A DNA stretch of 64,000 bases from Dipteris shenzhenensis (lineage: Eukaryota > Polypodiophyta > Polypodiopsida > Gleicheniales), in NCBI GenBank assembly GCA_047967505.1, contig CM106539.1. The stretch is one strand, 5' to 3'. Shown here one piece after another: positions 44,574 to 56,984 of this stretch. How positions within the stretch are numbered: the first letter of the stretch is position 1; each line of letters opens with the position of its first letter. Under the pieces are notes generated by a model. The model was not told the DNA's origin, made no database searches, and worked only from the letters and a program-made list of their open reading frames with translations. Both the position numbers and the translations under genes were made by a program.

Positions 44574-47353
44574 CTCCTTCCTCCCTCTTCCTCCTCCTTC
44601 CTCCTCCTCCTCCTTCCTCCTTCTCCTCAACCCTTAACCCTTGAATCTGTGAAGGAGAGTTGCTCTCCACTCCTGAACCTTGGACTCCTCCTAAACCCTG
44701 GAACTCCTAGTTAGTTCTCTCAACCCTATCCCCCTTTTGAACCCCCCTTTTGAACCCTGAAACCCCTTTCTAAACCCTTGAACTCCCGCGGAGGTGAGAG
44801 CCTCCATCAATCATTATAATCAAGCCCTCTTTCTCATTCACGCATGCATGAGATCTACTTTCCACGCTTTAGCCTACACCTCTCACCGGAACACGACCCG
44901 AGGACTTATGCTACACTTGTGAACACCTATGCTACAACGAGCGATGACACGACTGTAGATGACCAACACCCTCGGAACCTGCACTTGGGTAAAATAGAGA
45001 CAACAAACTAGCAGCCCACTCATAGGGATGGTTCTCCGACCTTCATCAACGAAGCTCTGCACAATGAGCACCCGACTACAACGCTCATGGGCTCCCTCCA
45101 TATTTCCATGCCCATGGCTCCAACGAAGCAGATGCATCACCTCCACGACCACTGTGTATACAAACCAGCAATTCCTCCGACAGCCTCATTCGACCTCCAA
45201 CAAGACCTCAACCCTGGCCTCGACTCAATAGAAGCAAACAACTTCTGCCACAAACAACCCCACGCGATGCACATATGGAAGCAAAAGCCTCTTGACGAAA
45301 TCATTCAAAGATTCTGGCACATCTCTTCAAGATTTCAGTGCTTTTCCTCACGGTGGACTGACTAACGAGTGCCACATCATCTAAAGTATTGGCTAGTCAA
45401 GAGGGATCCACGTGGTGCCCTATCCACTACCACATCACCACCCTTGCCACATCAGCAAAGCAACCCAGGTTTGGTTAACCAATGTTAAGTTTTTTAACCT
45501 CTCAGCCACATCAACACGGTTAAGATTGGTGCCATGTCAGTAGACACTTGTCAGTGCCGCGTTAACATATGACACATTAGCCAATCTAGTTAGCATGTAC
45601 CTTCTAGGCACACTTGTCTCCATAGGCACAATCCTTCAATATCATATGACCCACAATGCCACATCATCACTATGCCACCATCATCATTTTTGCCCTCTCT
45701 TGTGATCAAAATCTAGCTATCCTTCTAGGGGCCGTATCCTTTGATGCAAGTGGAATTTTATAGTGCTCCAAAAAGAAAAATTGCTTGCGAGCTCACGCTC
45801 TATGCACTGAGCACCTCAGATCTTCCATCTGATTTTTTCACATGCCATCATCATTAAATCCTCATCATTGAAACCACCTCCTTATCCTTTGCAGTGTACC
45901 CAACACCTAAAATGAATCAAGATAAAATTCATTTGCTGCATTTTGCACTTTGACATGTAGTCTAGCTGTAGACGAGCATTGCCATAGAGGAGATCCAACT
46001 CCACCAAGCCAAGTTAGCCATTGCCACATTACCTGATTAGTTCCCACTAGTGTCAGTCCCATCAGGATCTATCATCGGTATAAACATTCACACACTGACA
46101 CCAACTCAGTCTCTTGGCATTTGGCACTTCAGTACCTTAGTGTGACACTTGGCAGAGTGGTCTTTGAGCAATTGGACACAGATGTTCCACATGCAAGCAT
46201 GGATCAGCCTGCAATTTTTGATCATGCACATTTGATGGTAAGCCCTCAGCATGAGGCACATTTCTCGATAAGCCCTTAGCATGAGGCACACTTGACAATA
46301 CGTCCTTAGCACGAGTTGCACTCACATCAGCATAGCCTGATTCTAGTGATGTACATCCATCACATTCATGCATGGATCTAACTCCCATCTTTTGCTGCAG
46401 ATGCTATAGACACTCATCACGAGTTCAATTATGATCATGCAATTATTCAAAAGGTAAGTCCTCAGTACGAGGCAATCACATCTCCAGTCACACGCAAAGA
46501 TACATGCCATGGTGCATTCAACTCTTTAGGTGATTCCATTCCAGCATCCATCATTGATGCTTTCACCTCTGATACGGAGCACAACATCTCCTTGGACACA
46601 ATTTCCACGAGTAGTACAGATCAATAGATCGGTCTACAGGACATTCTAGCATCAACTTAGTCATGGCGCTTTGCACCTCCCTTGGATCTGGCTCTTTGTC
46701 GATTCAAAAGTCTCCCAAGATCCAGAGATAGGATCGATTGGCATCCAATGATCACCACCTCTTTCAATCAGTAGATCATTCCTCAACACGAGGATACCTA
46801 TACATGAGTCCTGCATCAGTGCGTGACTTACAGTCTTCTTTGACTCCGCATCATGCTGTCAGTTCTTTTGGATTGGTGACACCCTCGTATGCCACAGCCT
46901 ATCGGATTCTCTCTCCATCGCTACATCGACTAGCCACACATCCAAATGCCTCTTTTTCATAGCAGCTACACAGTCCACGATGACTCATGTCATGTTCAGC
47001 TTGGACATGTACAGCAAGTAGCCATACACACTGTGATTCATGCAGTCATCATTCGATCGACCAAATCCAGGTGGACTTGACTTTCTACATATTTCCTTCC
47101 TCTTTCTTTTGGCCTATCTTATGGGTTTTATTCCCAAAGGTGAAGGATGACCCACAACTTAAGAGGGGAAAATTCACATTGTGTACAGGATTGTAAGTTG
47201 TACTCATTGTACATGGTTCCGCTATGTAGTTACTGTGCTCACGTATGCACATACTAGTCTGATTTCTTTTTAGTTTTGGATGCTATCATATGTACCAAAC
47301 AAAATCCACAAACAGGTCTTGTGCATGCACCCTCTACTTACCTAGTGCAATTT
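44574..47353. other. Spacer between repeat arms, no gene recognised
   Basis: The first 60 bp complete the TCC tract. 45370-45720 is rich in CCACATCA-type words and resembles, loosely, 32500-32760 in the left arm, so it may belong to the same retroelement family. No protein domain is readable. A polypurine tract at the end suggests this is the 3' internal part of an LTR element. Confidence 0.4.
46227..46330. repeat. Degenerate tandem repeat, about 33 bp, three copies
   Basis: TAAGCCCTCAGCATGAGGCA recurs as TAAGCCCTTAGCATGAGGCA and TACGTCCTTAGCACGAGTTG. A related unit appears again near 46455-46475. The frames over it repeat LMLRAY. Confidence 0.7.
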
Positions 47354-47700
47354 AAGAGGGGGTGTTGAGGATGGTGTAAATTGCACCATACCTCTAGGGC
47401 ATTAGGGGCAAACCCTAACCCTAACCCTAAGGGGTCCACACATGCATATCATCATGTTCATGTTCAATACAACTTAGTGTATAGGTAGCTATATCGTGTG
47501 CACTCCTCTCTCTATCCCTCTCTCACTTTCGCTCTTAGGGAGGAGGGCACCTTCCATCTGACGTAATAGAGGTAAATACCTTCAATTGGGTGCAATCCCT
47601 TAGCCTCCATTGCACATAAGTCCAAGCTTAATATCCTATCTTGGAATTAGGTGACTCACATGCATGGATCCTTCCCCAATATAAAAATGCACAAATGACA
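47354..47700 (+). repeat. Candidate polypurine tract and 3' LTR start
   Basis: AAGAGGGGG at 47354-47362 is followed by TGTTGAGGATGG at 47363. The LTR-like body includes three CCCTAA units at about 47409-47430 and matches, in part, the foldback repeat at 30.9-31.2 kb. The far end is not defined. Confidence 0.4.
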
Positions 47701-48017
47701 CCTATGAGGACAATTGAAGGGCATACACAAAGATGCTTGCCACCTCATCTTGCTTTCTCAATTCTATGAAATAATCCCATGGACTGTGCATAACCACCCC
47801 ATTCAACTTGGCCACCTACGTGAAGCTTGCCACCTACAGCATGGCCCTAAGCCCTCTTCTTATATCATATCTACATTAATTTTGCCACCTCAACCGTGGC
47901 CCCAAGCCGTCTTCTTGTATCATATTCTCATCATATTATCTTGCACACATATGAATTACTACAATATTATCAGCATTTCTAGGTCGTTACACTGAGTGTG
48001 TATGTGGGTGTGAGTGT

Positions 48018-48105
48018 GCATGCATGTGTGTTTCATTTTAACTATAAATTATTCAAATGCATGCATGCGTGTGTGCTTCATTTTAGTGAGTAAATTATTC
48101 AAATG
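48018..48105. repeat. Tandem duplication of about 41-47 bp
   Basis: GCATGCATGTGTG…TTCATTTTAAC…AAATTATTCAAAT (48018-48058) is followed by GCATGCATGCGTG…CTTCATTTTAG…AAATTATTCAAAT (48059-48105). Confidence 0.85.
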
Positions 48106-48172
48106 AGGGTTATGAGGGCTCACTCAATTAGGTGGAAGACGATAACGGTTCACCCCATAAATGTTGAGATCA

Positions 48173-48214
<42 letters not shown>

Positions 48215-48224
48215 CTATAAGATC

Positions 48225-48500
48225 TAGAGCCTATGCACACATCAGACAAGGTTATGTGGGCAGCACAAATAATCTAAAAACTTTGCTGGAGCAACTAGCC
48301 AAAAATCTAGGAAGCTACTTGGAAGATATTTTGGGACACCGATACTAGGACTAGCACACAAGCTAGCCCAACATGTACGCACCTCTTAATTGATGTAAGG
48401 GATCACTATTAGTTGTAGTCATTGCCAATCCCAAAGATCCTAAAGAGTCTCACACAAACTTAAATACAATCATATCATCTCTCTCTCTCTCTCTCTCTCT
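48225..48500 (+). mobile_element. LINE-A, severely 5'-truncated copy
   Basis: The frame RAYAHIRQGYVGSTNNLKTL and GSYLEDILGHRY matches the LINE-A C-terminus near 1640-1755 (RPYAHIR, GSYLKEILEHR). A 3' UTR follows, with the tail ACAATCATATCATCTCTC at about 48466-48483. TC tracts lie on both sides (48174-48212 and 48479-48500). Target duplications cannot be separated from the TC repeats. Confidence 0.85.
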
Positions 48501-48519
48501 GTCTTTCTCCTCACACACA

Positions 48520-48695
48520 CATAGAATATCGCGCACACAGAGAACGAGTGCCATGTAATGCTTAGTTGGCTCATGTGTGGGGGTAGAAGGGGCTAAGTAG
48601 ATCGTTGCTTGTGTGATGTTTGTGCTTGACCTAGCATGCACGCGACAACTGAGCATTACATGGTACTCATTCTCGGCGTGTGTGATATTCTATGT
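48520..48695. repeat. Short inverted repeat, arms about 42 bp
   Basis: ATAGAATATCGCGCACAC…GTGCCATGTAATGCT (48521-48561) pairs with AGCATTACATGGTACTC…GTGTGTGATATTCTAT (48652-48694). TC repeats lie outside the left arm and AG repeats outside the right, extending the symmetry. It resembles a small foldback/MITE, but no clear target duplication is visible. Confidence 0.7.
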
Positions 48696-48856
48696 ATGCT
48701 TGAGAGAGAGAGAGAGAGAGAGAGAGAGGGTTCACCCAAAAAAAAATTGTGTGTGTGTACGTGTATATGTGTATTCTTATTGTAAAAACTTTTTTCTAAT
48801 ATAAATAGAGTGGTTTCACCCAAAAAATGTGTGTGTGTGAATTATTTTATTTGCTA

Positions 48857-48929
48857 TTTCTCTGTAATTGCGTGATTGGTGCGTAGCTGCGTCTGTTTCT
48901 CTGTAATTGCGTGATTGGTGCGTAGCTGG
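48857..48929. repeat. Tandem duplication, period about 39 bp
   Basis: TTTCTCTGTAATTGCGTGAT plus TGGTGCGTAGCTG occurs at about 48856-48888 and again at about 48895-48927, identical over the shared part. Confidence 0.9.
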
Positions 48930-49029
48930 AAGCAGTGATGCGTAGGTGGAAACAGGGATTGCATGCCAGTTGATGCATGCAGACTGAGTAGAGTACCGTG
49001 CATCATTTCTGTTCACTTGTTCCACCAGA

Positions 49030-50640
49030 CCCAACGTTGCTCTCGGATGTCAGATCTCGCTGAGCATCTTCCACCTCATAATCTCCACCGCTATCTTTTG
49101 TTACCTACAAAAATCATGGTTCACCATGCTCCTTAGACTTTCGACTCGTGCGCGTCGAGCGGTGGTAGAGGATCAATCAATTTGCGTTGCTTTCTCTTCT
49201 GTTATGGCCTGCCTGCATTTGATTGGCTATCCCATGTGAGACCTTGGGACATTGGCCTCGTGGAGATACTCATAGCCCCGTCGTCTTCTCTAAGTTCATG
49301 ATTTCCTCTTCTGACAGAGAGGACGTTGCAGAGTGTTGTATGATTCATGCAAATATGCAGTAGAATTACTCTGGGACGCCGCCATTCTCTGTCATTATAA
49401 TACGCCGTCTCATTGTGATTAAGGTTCCTAATTCCTTTTTCAATGTTTTTTGGAGTTTCTGAGTGAAGATATCTGTGGCTTGGATTGCGTATCTTTTGCC
49501 CTCCGTCGTGTTGTTCTCCTTCGTCCATCTATAAATGTATTATGTTACGTAGTCCATCCGCACTCTTGTTCTGAAGCATTGTTATCAAAGTGCGCTCACC
49601 TAATGGAAGGATCGAGCGACATGCAGCTGCACATGGAAAGGGTGAACTTCCGTCTGTTTGTCTTCTCTTGGCTTCAAACGTCCATCCTTTTCTTTCAATG
49701 TGATAATATTCTTCTGATTATCTGCAGGTCTAGCGAAAGCCAGCTCCTGTGACGCCGATTCCAGAGAAACGTGTCGTCCCCGAAAGTGGTCTTCCAAGAA
49801 ACTATGCGCAGTTCCCGCTGGTGAACCTTTCATACTGTTGATCAATTCTTGTATTGTTTATTTCATCTTCGGTTAACTTACGAACTGTTGAATTCGATGG
49901 TCTGTCCCGAATCGCGCCAGCATTTTCAGTCTGTCTACTTCCATCCCGTTTCCTGTTCTCCTTCTATTTGTCGTCTGAAATGATTGACCTATAAGCGTGG
50001 ACTTACGCTGCTCGCAAAGCCTCCCTCCTCTCATATCTCACGACTCGATGTTTGTCCTCCCGCTTATAGTTTAGGACCTTCCTACTTTCCTCACCCCACT
50101 CTTCTCGCAGCAGTTATGACCCCAAAACCCATCTTATGAGAAACGCGAGCGAGACGCGTAACTGTGATTTATTTCGACAGTTGGGTTATGGTTGGAGGCA
50201 CTTGGCCATTGCCAACAGGAAGGTGATTATCCCCAACCGAAAGAAATCTCGCTCCTGGTGTTCCAAATGCAATCTGAGGTATTTGCGAACCCATTCCAAA
50301 TTGCGATGATCATTGGGGCATGTCGGCAAATGAACTTCGGTCTTCTTCTGCTGAAAATAACAAGTCCGATAATAAGGAGCGAAGCATGTCTTCCCCTTTC
50401 TTTCTCTGTCTCTCCCCTTCTTTCCTCGACCTATTTGTTGTCCTGCTATTTCTTTTTCGTCATAATGTCCTCTAAAGTATGCATCTCAGATATACATTCG
50501 CACAATGTCCTATTTAAGAATCAAATTGCATTCCTTTCTTCTCAGTGTGGATATTCTAATCATTCCAAGAATTTAGTAGTTGCATGTTTCTCTTTCAATT
50601 TTATTTTTCCTTCATTTTCTTTAAAGTGAAATGGCATTGA
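49030..50640 (+). other. Unassigned single-copy-like region, possible exons
   Basis: This stretch has no simple repeats or transposon motifs and a more even base composition than its surroundings. Splice-like junctions occur: GGAAAGG|GTGAAC near 49641 and CTGCAG near 49729, then ATGCGCAGTTCCCGCTG|GTGAAC near 49825. Short open pieces such as PVTPIPEKRVVPESGLPRNY (about 49749-49808) and WRHLAIANRKVIIPNRKK (about 50194-50250) look codon-like, but no frame joins convincingly. I do not recognise a product; it could be a host gene fragment. Confidence 0.25.
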
Positions 50641-51739
50641 TAGATATTGATTGTAGGAGTGTGTGTTAAGCGTGTGCTTTTATCAATAAAAATACTTCTC
50701 CGCCTACACCTATTAAAATTCCATCTATTTATGCGGCTCCAAGCAAACCACTTAAAGTAAATCACCTAAAAAATCCATCTATTCAAAAAATTGCAAGTAA
50801 CCTTTAAAAATGTCATGGCAAGAGATGGTGTAAGATGTATATGTGCAAAGGTTATTAAAGACAGTATGTTTTGCTTTATTCTAGTTGTACAAATGCTTGG
50901 AGGGAGGAGGAGGAGAAGGGAGGAGTAGAAGATGGAGGAGGAGGAGAAGATGGAGGAGAAGGGTGAGGAAGGAAGGAGGAGGAGAAGAGTGCACAAATGT
51001 AGACAGTGGAAGGGTAAAAATATGCTAGAACATAATAGTGTAAAAGAGAATGAATCCAATGGCGATGAATCACATGGATGCAATGGTGATAAATTGCATG
51101 AATATAATAGTGAGTTTGAATACTGAATCCCAAAGAGTGGTATTTCCATTCCATTGAAAAATATTTATACATATTGGTCTCTACACAATCCATTGGTACC
51201 TCGGTAATAGAATTTCTTTTGTAGGATAACTTTTAAGTAGGAAGATTTTCACTTTTGGGAAGGACCTTTTGAGTCTCTACACAAAGTTGAGGACCTTTTT
51301 GTATCTCTACACAAAGTGGAAAAATTTCTGAAAATATAATCTTGTAGTCCTTCTCTCTCTCTAGATCTTGATTTTGTAGGTAGAATTGGATCTTTTCTAA
51401 AAAATATTATAGTCATCCTTGTTTTTTAAGATTTATCATATCAGCTTTTTAGGCTTAAGATATGACAGACTGTGCCCTTACTCTACATATACTATGCTCT
51501 CATAATTGTTGTTGTCCTAGACAACACTTTTGGACCTTGTTGCCATAGGGTCAATAATTCCTACGAACGGATTTGATTTCCTATCCTCAGGTTATGGTTG
51601 GGTTTGTAGATGATATTGTGATGCGATTTTCTACCCAATGAGTTTGTAAAGATGGTGATAGTGATTATTGAAGTGATCTTGTCAATCATCATTATGTAAA
51701 CCACGAACATTGTAGATTGCTTGCTCAGTTCTTATATAA

Positions 51740-52850
51740 GAAGTGTCAACCATTTCTTCAAACAAATACACATAACACCCTTGATGAGATATGGTTCTTC
51801 GTATAATAAGTCCCTCTTGATATATGGCACACAAAGCATATCAGACATTGTTTTACAATTCTATTTGACTTGAGAGCAATCGCACCTTTTACTTGTGTTG
51901 GACATTTTGCAACATCGCAAACTGCTATTAAGATGTTATTCCCTACCGGATGTAGAGAGGTATACCAATCCTTCCAACTAGTCATGTGATGCGATGCAAC
52001 ACTGTCAATAATTCATGGTTATTTTGCAGGTACATAAAATGCCTCCATGCAAATCTCCTCAATTGCTACGAACAGCTCCACTGGTAGTGTCCGCATGCTA
52101 CTGCTGGACTCTTTCTTTACTCCATTTTTCTCATCTGTAACCTTCTTTCGGTACTTATTTTGCTTGTCTTACTTTGTTGCAATAGAAGCTCTTGACATTT
52201 TTCTTTTTTTTTAATCATCAGACGAAGATGGATTATCAGAGTCCTTACCTTTCTTTAATCTAGTCAAGAAAGTTGATCTTTTTCAGTCCTCGCCTTTTGA
52301 CGTATCTTCTCCTCCAATAGCATTATGTTAAAATCCTTAAAGTGAATGGGTGAATTTTTATTTTGCGTAGCCAGCGTCGTAACAAAACTGTTATATTTTG
52401 GTGGTAGATTCTGTATGCATCTTTGTGTGCAATATTCGATGGTGATGGTGTTCAAAATCGTAGTCACCTGATCGTGTAGATTCCTCACATTGGTGATGAA
52501 ATTTTCTGTCTGTTCAGACACAGATAATGTCTCGTTTGCAAGTTGAGTCACTAGATTCTGAATCCATGTCTGATTCGTAGGAAGGTACTGATTTTTCAAG
52601 AGCATCCATGCTTCCTCCGCTGTGATGACATGTTGAAATAACGTTATGACAGAGTCACATTGCAGACAATAGAACACAACATATCTGCATTTCTTCTTGT
52701 CCATGCAAGAACTTCATCCATGATTGGTACTATCTATTGTCCTACATTGGCTAAATTCGGTTTCGCAACCGGCTTCACGTTTATCCCAGTAACAGTATCC
52801 CAAAGCTCGTATGCGCTTAGGATGGTCATCTTGAATCTCTAGAGTTGATA
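51740..52850 (-). pseudogene. Copia-3 gag and protease, right arm copy
   Basis: The same element as 36840-38034, in the right arm. Gag (52704-52264) reads EEAWMLLKNQYLPTNQTWIQ, LPPKYNSFVTTLATQNKNSP and HFKDFNIMLLEEKIRQKART. The protease region reads MTSWKDWYTSLHPVGNNILI at 51985 onward. The zinc-knuckle stretch has decayed. More stops are present than in the left copy. Confidence 0.85.
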
Positions 52851-52959
52851 GTTAGTGCCGCCCAACTCACTTTCGTCCAATGGTGCTATCTCTCATAATC
52901 TGTTCGTAAATAAAAATACACTATCAAATCGTCTTGCTAGAGTTCAAGCTTTGATATCA

Positions 52960-53269
52960 TGTAAGAAAAGAACACAATGTCTGCGCTCAACAAATAACAA
53001 AATCTTGTATGTAAGAGAGAAAAATGGATAGTATGGACAATTAAACATTTGATTACTGTAGAACCGATACAATAGATGGTACTGCCTCCCAGCTGTACGC
53101 TCCTATGTGAGAAACTTTGATGGCATGCTGAAAAGAGTAGAGAGTGTGTCAACTCTATCTGAAGTCATCTAGCCATCAGGCCGCACATGGTTCCCATCTG
53201 GTGTCGAAACTAGGACCTACCAAATCACTGAGCTACTCAAATGTCTTCTCCTCATACGAGGGGCTTACA
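52960..53269 (-). repeat. Copia-3 LTR, right arm copy, internally shortened
   Basis: Bounded by the same TGTAAG and CTTACA ends as 36124-36766, but 310 bp long. The missing part corresponds to roughly 36250-36580 of the left copy. The flanks beyond the LTR match in both arms. Confidence 0.85.
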
Positions 53270-53579
53270 AGTAGAGTTAGATGGTTCCCACATAGTTACA
53301 CGAGAGTGGAGTATTAATATCTAACATAGACATGGTAAAAAATGAAAAGTAAAATTAAAATTGTAGAGATGTTTTAATCAAAGCTTTACTTATGTATTAA
53401 AATAAAGTCATGGCAAAATTATATCAAGCTAGTATTTTTAATTTCATAATATCAATAGAAAATATTACAATTTTATATATTTTATTTTAAAATTTGAAGT
53501 TATTTGTAAATCCTAGCGATATATATTAAAATTTTTTTCCATAAAAATTTAAATCGTGGCGAATGTTTCTATTTTAATT

Positions 53580-53965
53580 AGGGCATAAAAACTGTCGACC
53601 CTAATCTAAAAGTTTTGCTTCTTAACAAAACGAAGAGGAAAAAAGCAAGATACCATGTTACTACTTGTGTGTCCATGCATATTGCATGCTCTCCAGGACC
53701 ACAAGAGGCCCAACTTGGACCTATAACTAAATCTTTACTAGTACATATCCTAGTAGAGGCGAAGTGAAAATTGAAAATGTTAACATGCAAGGCAACAAAT
53801 AAGGCATTGGAGATTGTAAAACACAACCTTTCTCACAATGAGGGTGCATTCCAAATGATGGAAGGCCTGAACAAAAGGTTGGCTATAGTAGAGAAGGCCT
53901 TGGAAGAGTCCAAGAGTGTAATATTAATTAATGCTTCTCTACTAAGCATTGTGGGAATGATGTAA
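53580..53965 (+). pseudogene. Unknown coiled-coil-like ORF, right arm copy
   Basis: Counterpart of 35613-35975. The open piece 53771-53965 reads KATNKALEIVKHNLSHNEGA and KRLAIVEKALEESKSVI. The frame is broken upstream by a stop after ILVEAK and shifted at the end. Downstream at 54174-54479 a further open frame in arm-specific sequence begins MEKEKEVDDVEAQ. Confidence 0.35.
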
Positions 53966-56445
53966 CAGGTTAATGAATAACATTGTTATACATGCACCGT
54001 CGTAGTGTGTTGTCATATAGTCATATAATAGCTTAGAGACCTCCCTAAAGGAAGCAAAAGTGATGGATTAACGCACTAGAATTGTGGTGGTAAAACCTAT
54101 CACAAACTTGGTGGTTAAACCTATCACAATTTCTCATCATTAGGTAAAATTATCTCACATAAAGGATGCTTATATGGAGAAGGAAAAGGAAGTGGATGAT
54201 GTAGAGGCACAAGTAGCATTTTTCAAACTAATGGTTCATCAAATTTTCAAGTTAACAATGTGTCCACCACCACTAAAGATACACACTATAATTCAAGTCT
54301 ATACTAAGTGTTTTTTAAGACATAATGCAAAATCCTTTTTTGCCACAAAAAAAAGATATACAAATAGTTGCATACATTTACCACTACTGACAAATGTACT
54401 TCTTGCAATATGCTATTCTTTGAGGATGATGATGTGCTCAATCTTTCCATTTTTCCCTGTAAATGCACATAATACTTAGTTTTGTTTATGCATGACTGTC
54501 TTTCTCAAGAAAAGTGTCTCAAAAAAGATATGTAGCCAAGAGATATCTCTTGGTATTAAGAGATGTTGTTAACACATCAAAAATCATCCCTAAAGTTTCC
54601 CAATATAGGTAAGACATCTACGTTGAAGATAATAGCGCATTTAATCTAGTAGTTTTCTTCACTATTTCCATTTTACACATACCAATTACCATCAAATCGT
54701 GAATACTAGTGGTAACCACTATTTTTCTCCTTAATAATTGTTTACTTTCCCAAAGTCAATACTAGTTGCAAATACGGTTTAAAAACCAATTTAATGTGTA
54801 TGATTCTAGATAATGGTATTAAACTGTTCTAGTGCTTAGTAGACTTAAAAATTGTTGACTAGTAGAAAAATGTAGAAAACATTACTACCTATACCCAATT
54901 TTTGATATTGGCCTTCAATTGGTTCCACTTGTAAATGATACCAACAACTACTATAAAACTTACCCACATTCACATTCTTGGTAGAAAACATTACTACCTA
55001 TACCCAATTCCTTATATTGGCCTTCAATTCATTCCACTAGTAAATGATACTAACAACTACTACTATTAAACTTACCCAAATTCACATCCTTACTAGATGA
55101 TTATAAAGAAATAGTTTTGATACTACTATGGTTTTCCTTAGTCCTAACATCACAATCATATTCTTTATCCCACTATTCAAAGTACAAGTTGTCAAGTACT
55201 GCATATTGGATATTGGAATCAAATGATAATGGTTATTATTTTGTCAACATTGCAACCATCTGCATGAAGTATAGTATTATAAAAAATGTATAACCATATG
55301 AAGTTTAAACCTTTCTTATTTTTTATCCATTAGTGGCACTAGATGTGGATCGAACACTATATTTGCTAGCGAGATATTCTTCACTTAATGTTTAGAATGA
55401 CATTGCTAGTACTTTCACTATATATATAATGTCAATAGATCTGATTTAGATGTGCTATGGATAGGAAATTTGATAGACATTAGATTTCTATGAATAGTCA
55501 ATTGATTTCATGATTTGTTTTTACCCTTTCAATTATAATAAGGGCCAAGCATGATTGGAAATTTTTTCTTAAAGTTAGGCTAGCCTTGTATGATGAGATG
55601 GAGGAGTGGATGCTTGATATGTGGCACACAAATGACAAAACTAGTTGTCTTGGCTACCACATTTGTAGCTACCATTCTATAATAACTTGCTATTCCTAAA
55701 AACCTCTTAATTAACTTGCTAATCAAAGAATAGAAATTAAACACTCACCTTGTCCCCTTCATTGGTCATTTAATAAAAACTCTCTATCTCATAATTGAAT
55801 CTAAGTTTAAATTATTATAATTGCTAATACTTGTTGTGAGGCTATTATGTTTGTCACTGGAACTAGCCACAAGGATAGAGCTAGCAACAAGGATAGGACG
55901 CTGCCAAGGTGGCAACTAGATACATGATCGTATAGGCAGTTAGACAAGTGGTGACCAGAGCAAGCGGCAGGTTAAGGACAAGACCCGAGCTAATGGCCAA
56001 GAAATAAGAGCCCCAACAATTGCTAAAAAGAATAAGATACTGATGATGTTGGCACTGAGGCTAGAAATAAGAGCCCAATGATATAAGGTGCAACAACAAC
56101 AAAGAATAGGTTGCTACTGATGCTGGTGCTGAGGCTAGGCCTAAGATGAGAACTAGTTGTGAGAGAGATAGTTAGTGAGTACTCCCATCACTTGTATTCA
56201 TAGAGCATTGTTGCATGCACATGATACAACACATGTTAAAATGCAAATCGTGCTCTCCTAGTGCAATGCAGAATTAACAAATAGATCAAGGGGGATCAAA
56301 CCATAGAAAAAGCTCCATTGCAGACATAGGAACACTCAAGTTAATGTATTTCAAATTTCCTTATCAACAATACAATAGATGCTTCTTATATAGAGAGAGC
56401 CTTTATGAGAGTCAACAAATGTGGTATCCTTTGATCCACATCTCT

Positions 56446-56475
56446 CACAACAACACAAAGCAACTATAGACACGC
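56446..56475 (+). repeat. Left terminal inverted repeat
   Basis: CACAACAACACAAAGCAACT continuing ATAGACACGC. Pairs with 62488-62517. The first 17 bases differ from the right end at one position. Confidence 0.9.
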
Positions 56476-56800
56476 TTGGTAGACGCGCAAAATAGCAGGT
56501 GCATCTGTAGGCGTTGCTTGAGTAGAGGAATTACGGGCGCATCTAAAAGCGCGTCTAATAACTCGTCTATTTGCGTGTCTAAATTGAGAAAATACGGGCC
56601 CGTCTAACATTGCATTTATCAGCACGTCTATTTGTGAATGTATTAACACATCTATTTGCGCATCTAAATTGAAAAAGTATTGGCCCATCTGATGTAGCAT
56701 TTATCAGCGCATCTATTTGCACGTGTATTAGCGCGTTTATTTGTGCATTTACAGTGGAAATCAGATGCGTATTTAGACGCGTATATAGACGCAAACCAGA
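56460..56800. repeat. Left subterminal GCGTCTA motif array
   Basis: At least fifteen variants of GCGCGTCTAT/TAGACGCGC in both orientations lie in about 340 bp. Such short subterminal repeats bind the TNPA-type protein in En/Spm; that role is inferred here. Confidence 0.85.
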
Positions 56801-56984
56801 GAATACAGAAAGTGAGATTTTAGTGTACATCATTGCTTTCCAAACATTGTCCATGATTACCAAAGCACATAATTTTAATAAAAACATCAATGCTTTTTTG
56901 CAAGCCTACATATACAAGAATTAAGTGAGGTGAGAAGAATGAGACAATATGTAAAATAGATTTGCCAATATCAATGATTGGCTA

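Noticed and set aside
44816-45365. Plus-strand frames of 67 and 92 residues
   Set aside because: GC-richer sequence without domain, homologue motif or splice support.
47407-47430. CCCTAA repeats as an interstitial telomere
   Set aside because: Only three units, of the CCCTAA rather than the plant CCCTAAA type, and embedded in an LTR-like repeat also found at 31 kb.
50192-50629. A 145-residue + frame as a complete protein
   Set aside because: The second half is hydrophobic, low in codon structure and reads through T-rich, intron-like sequence. Only the first stretch might be an exon.
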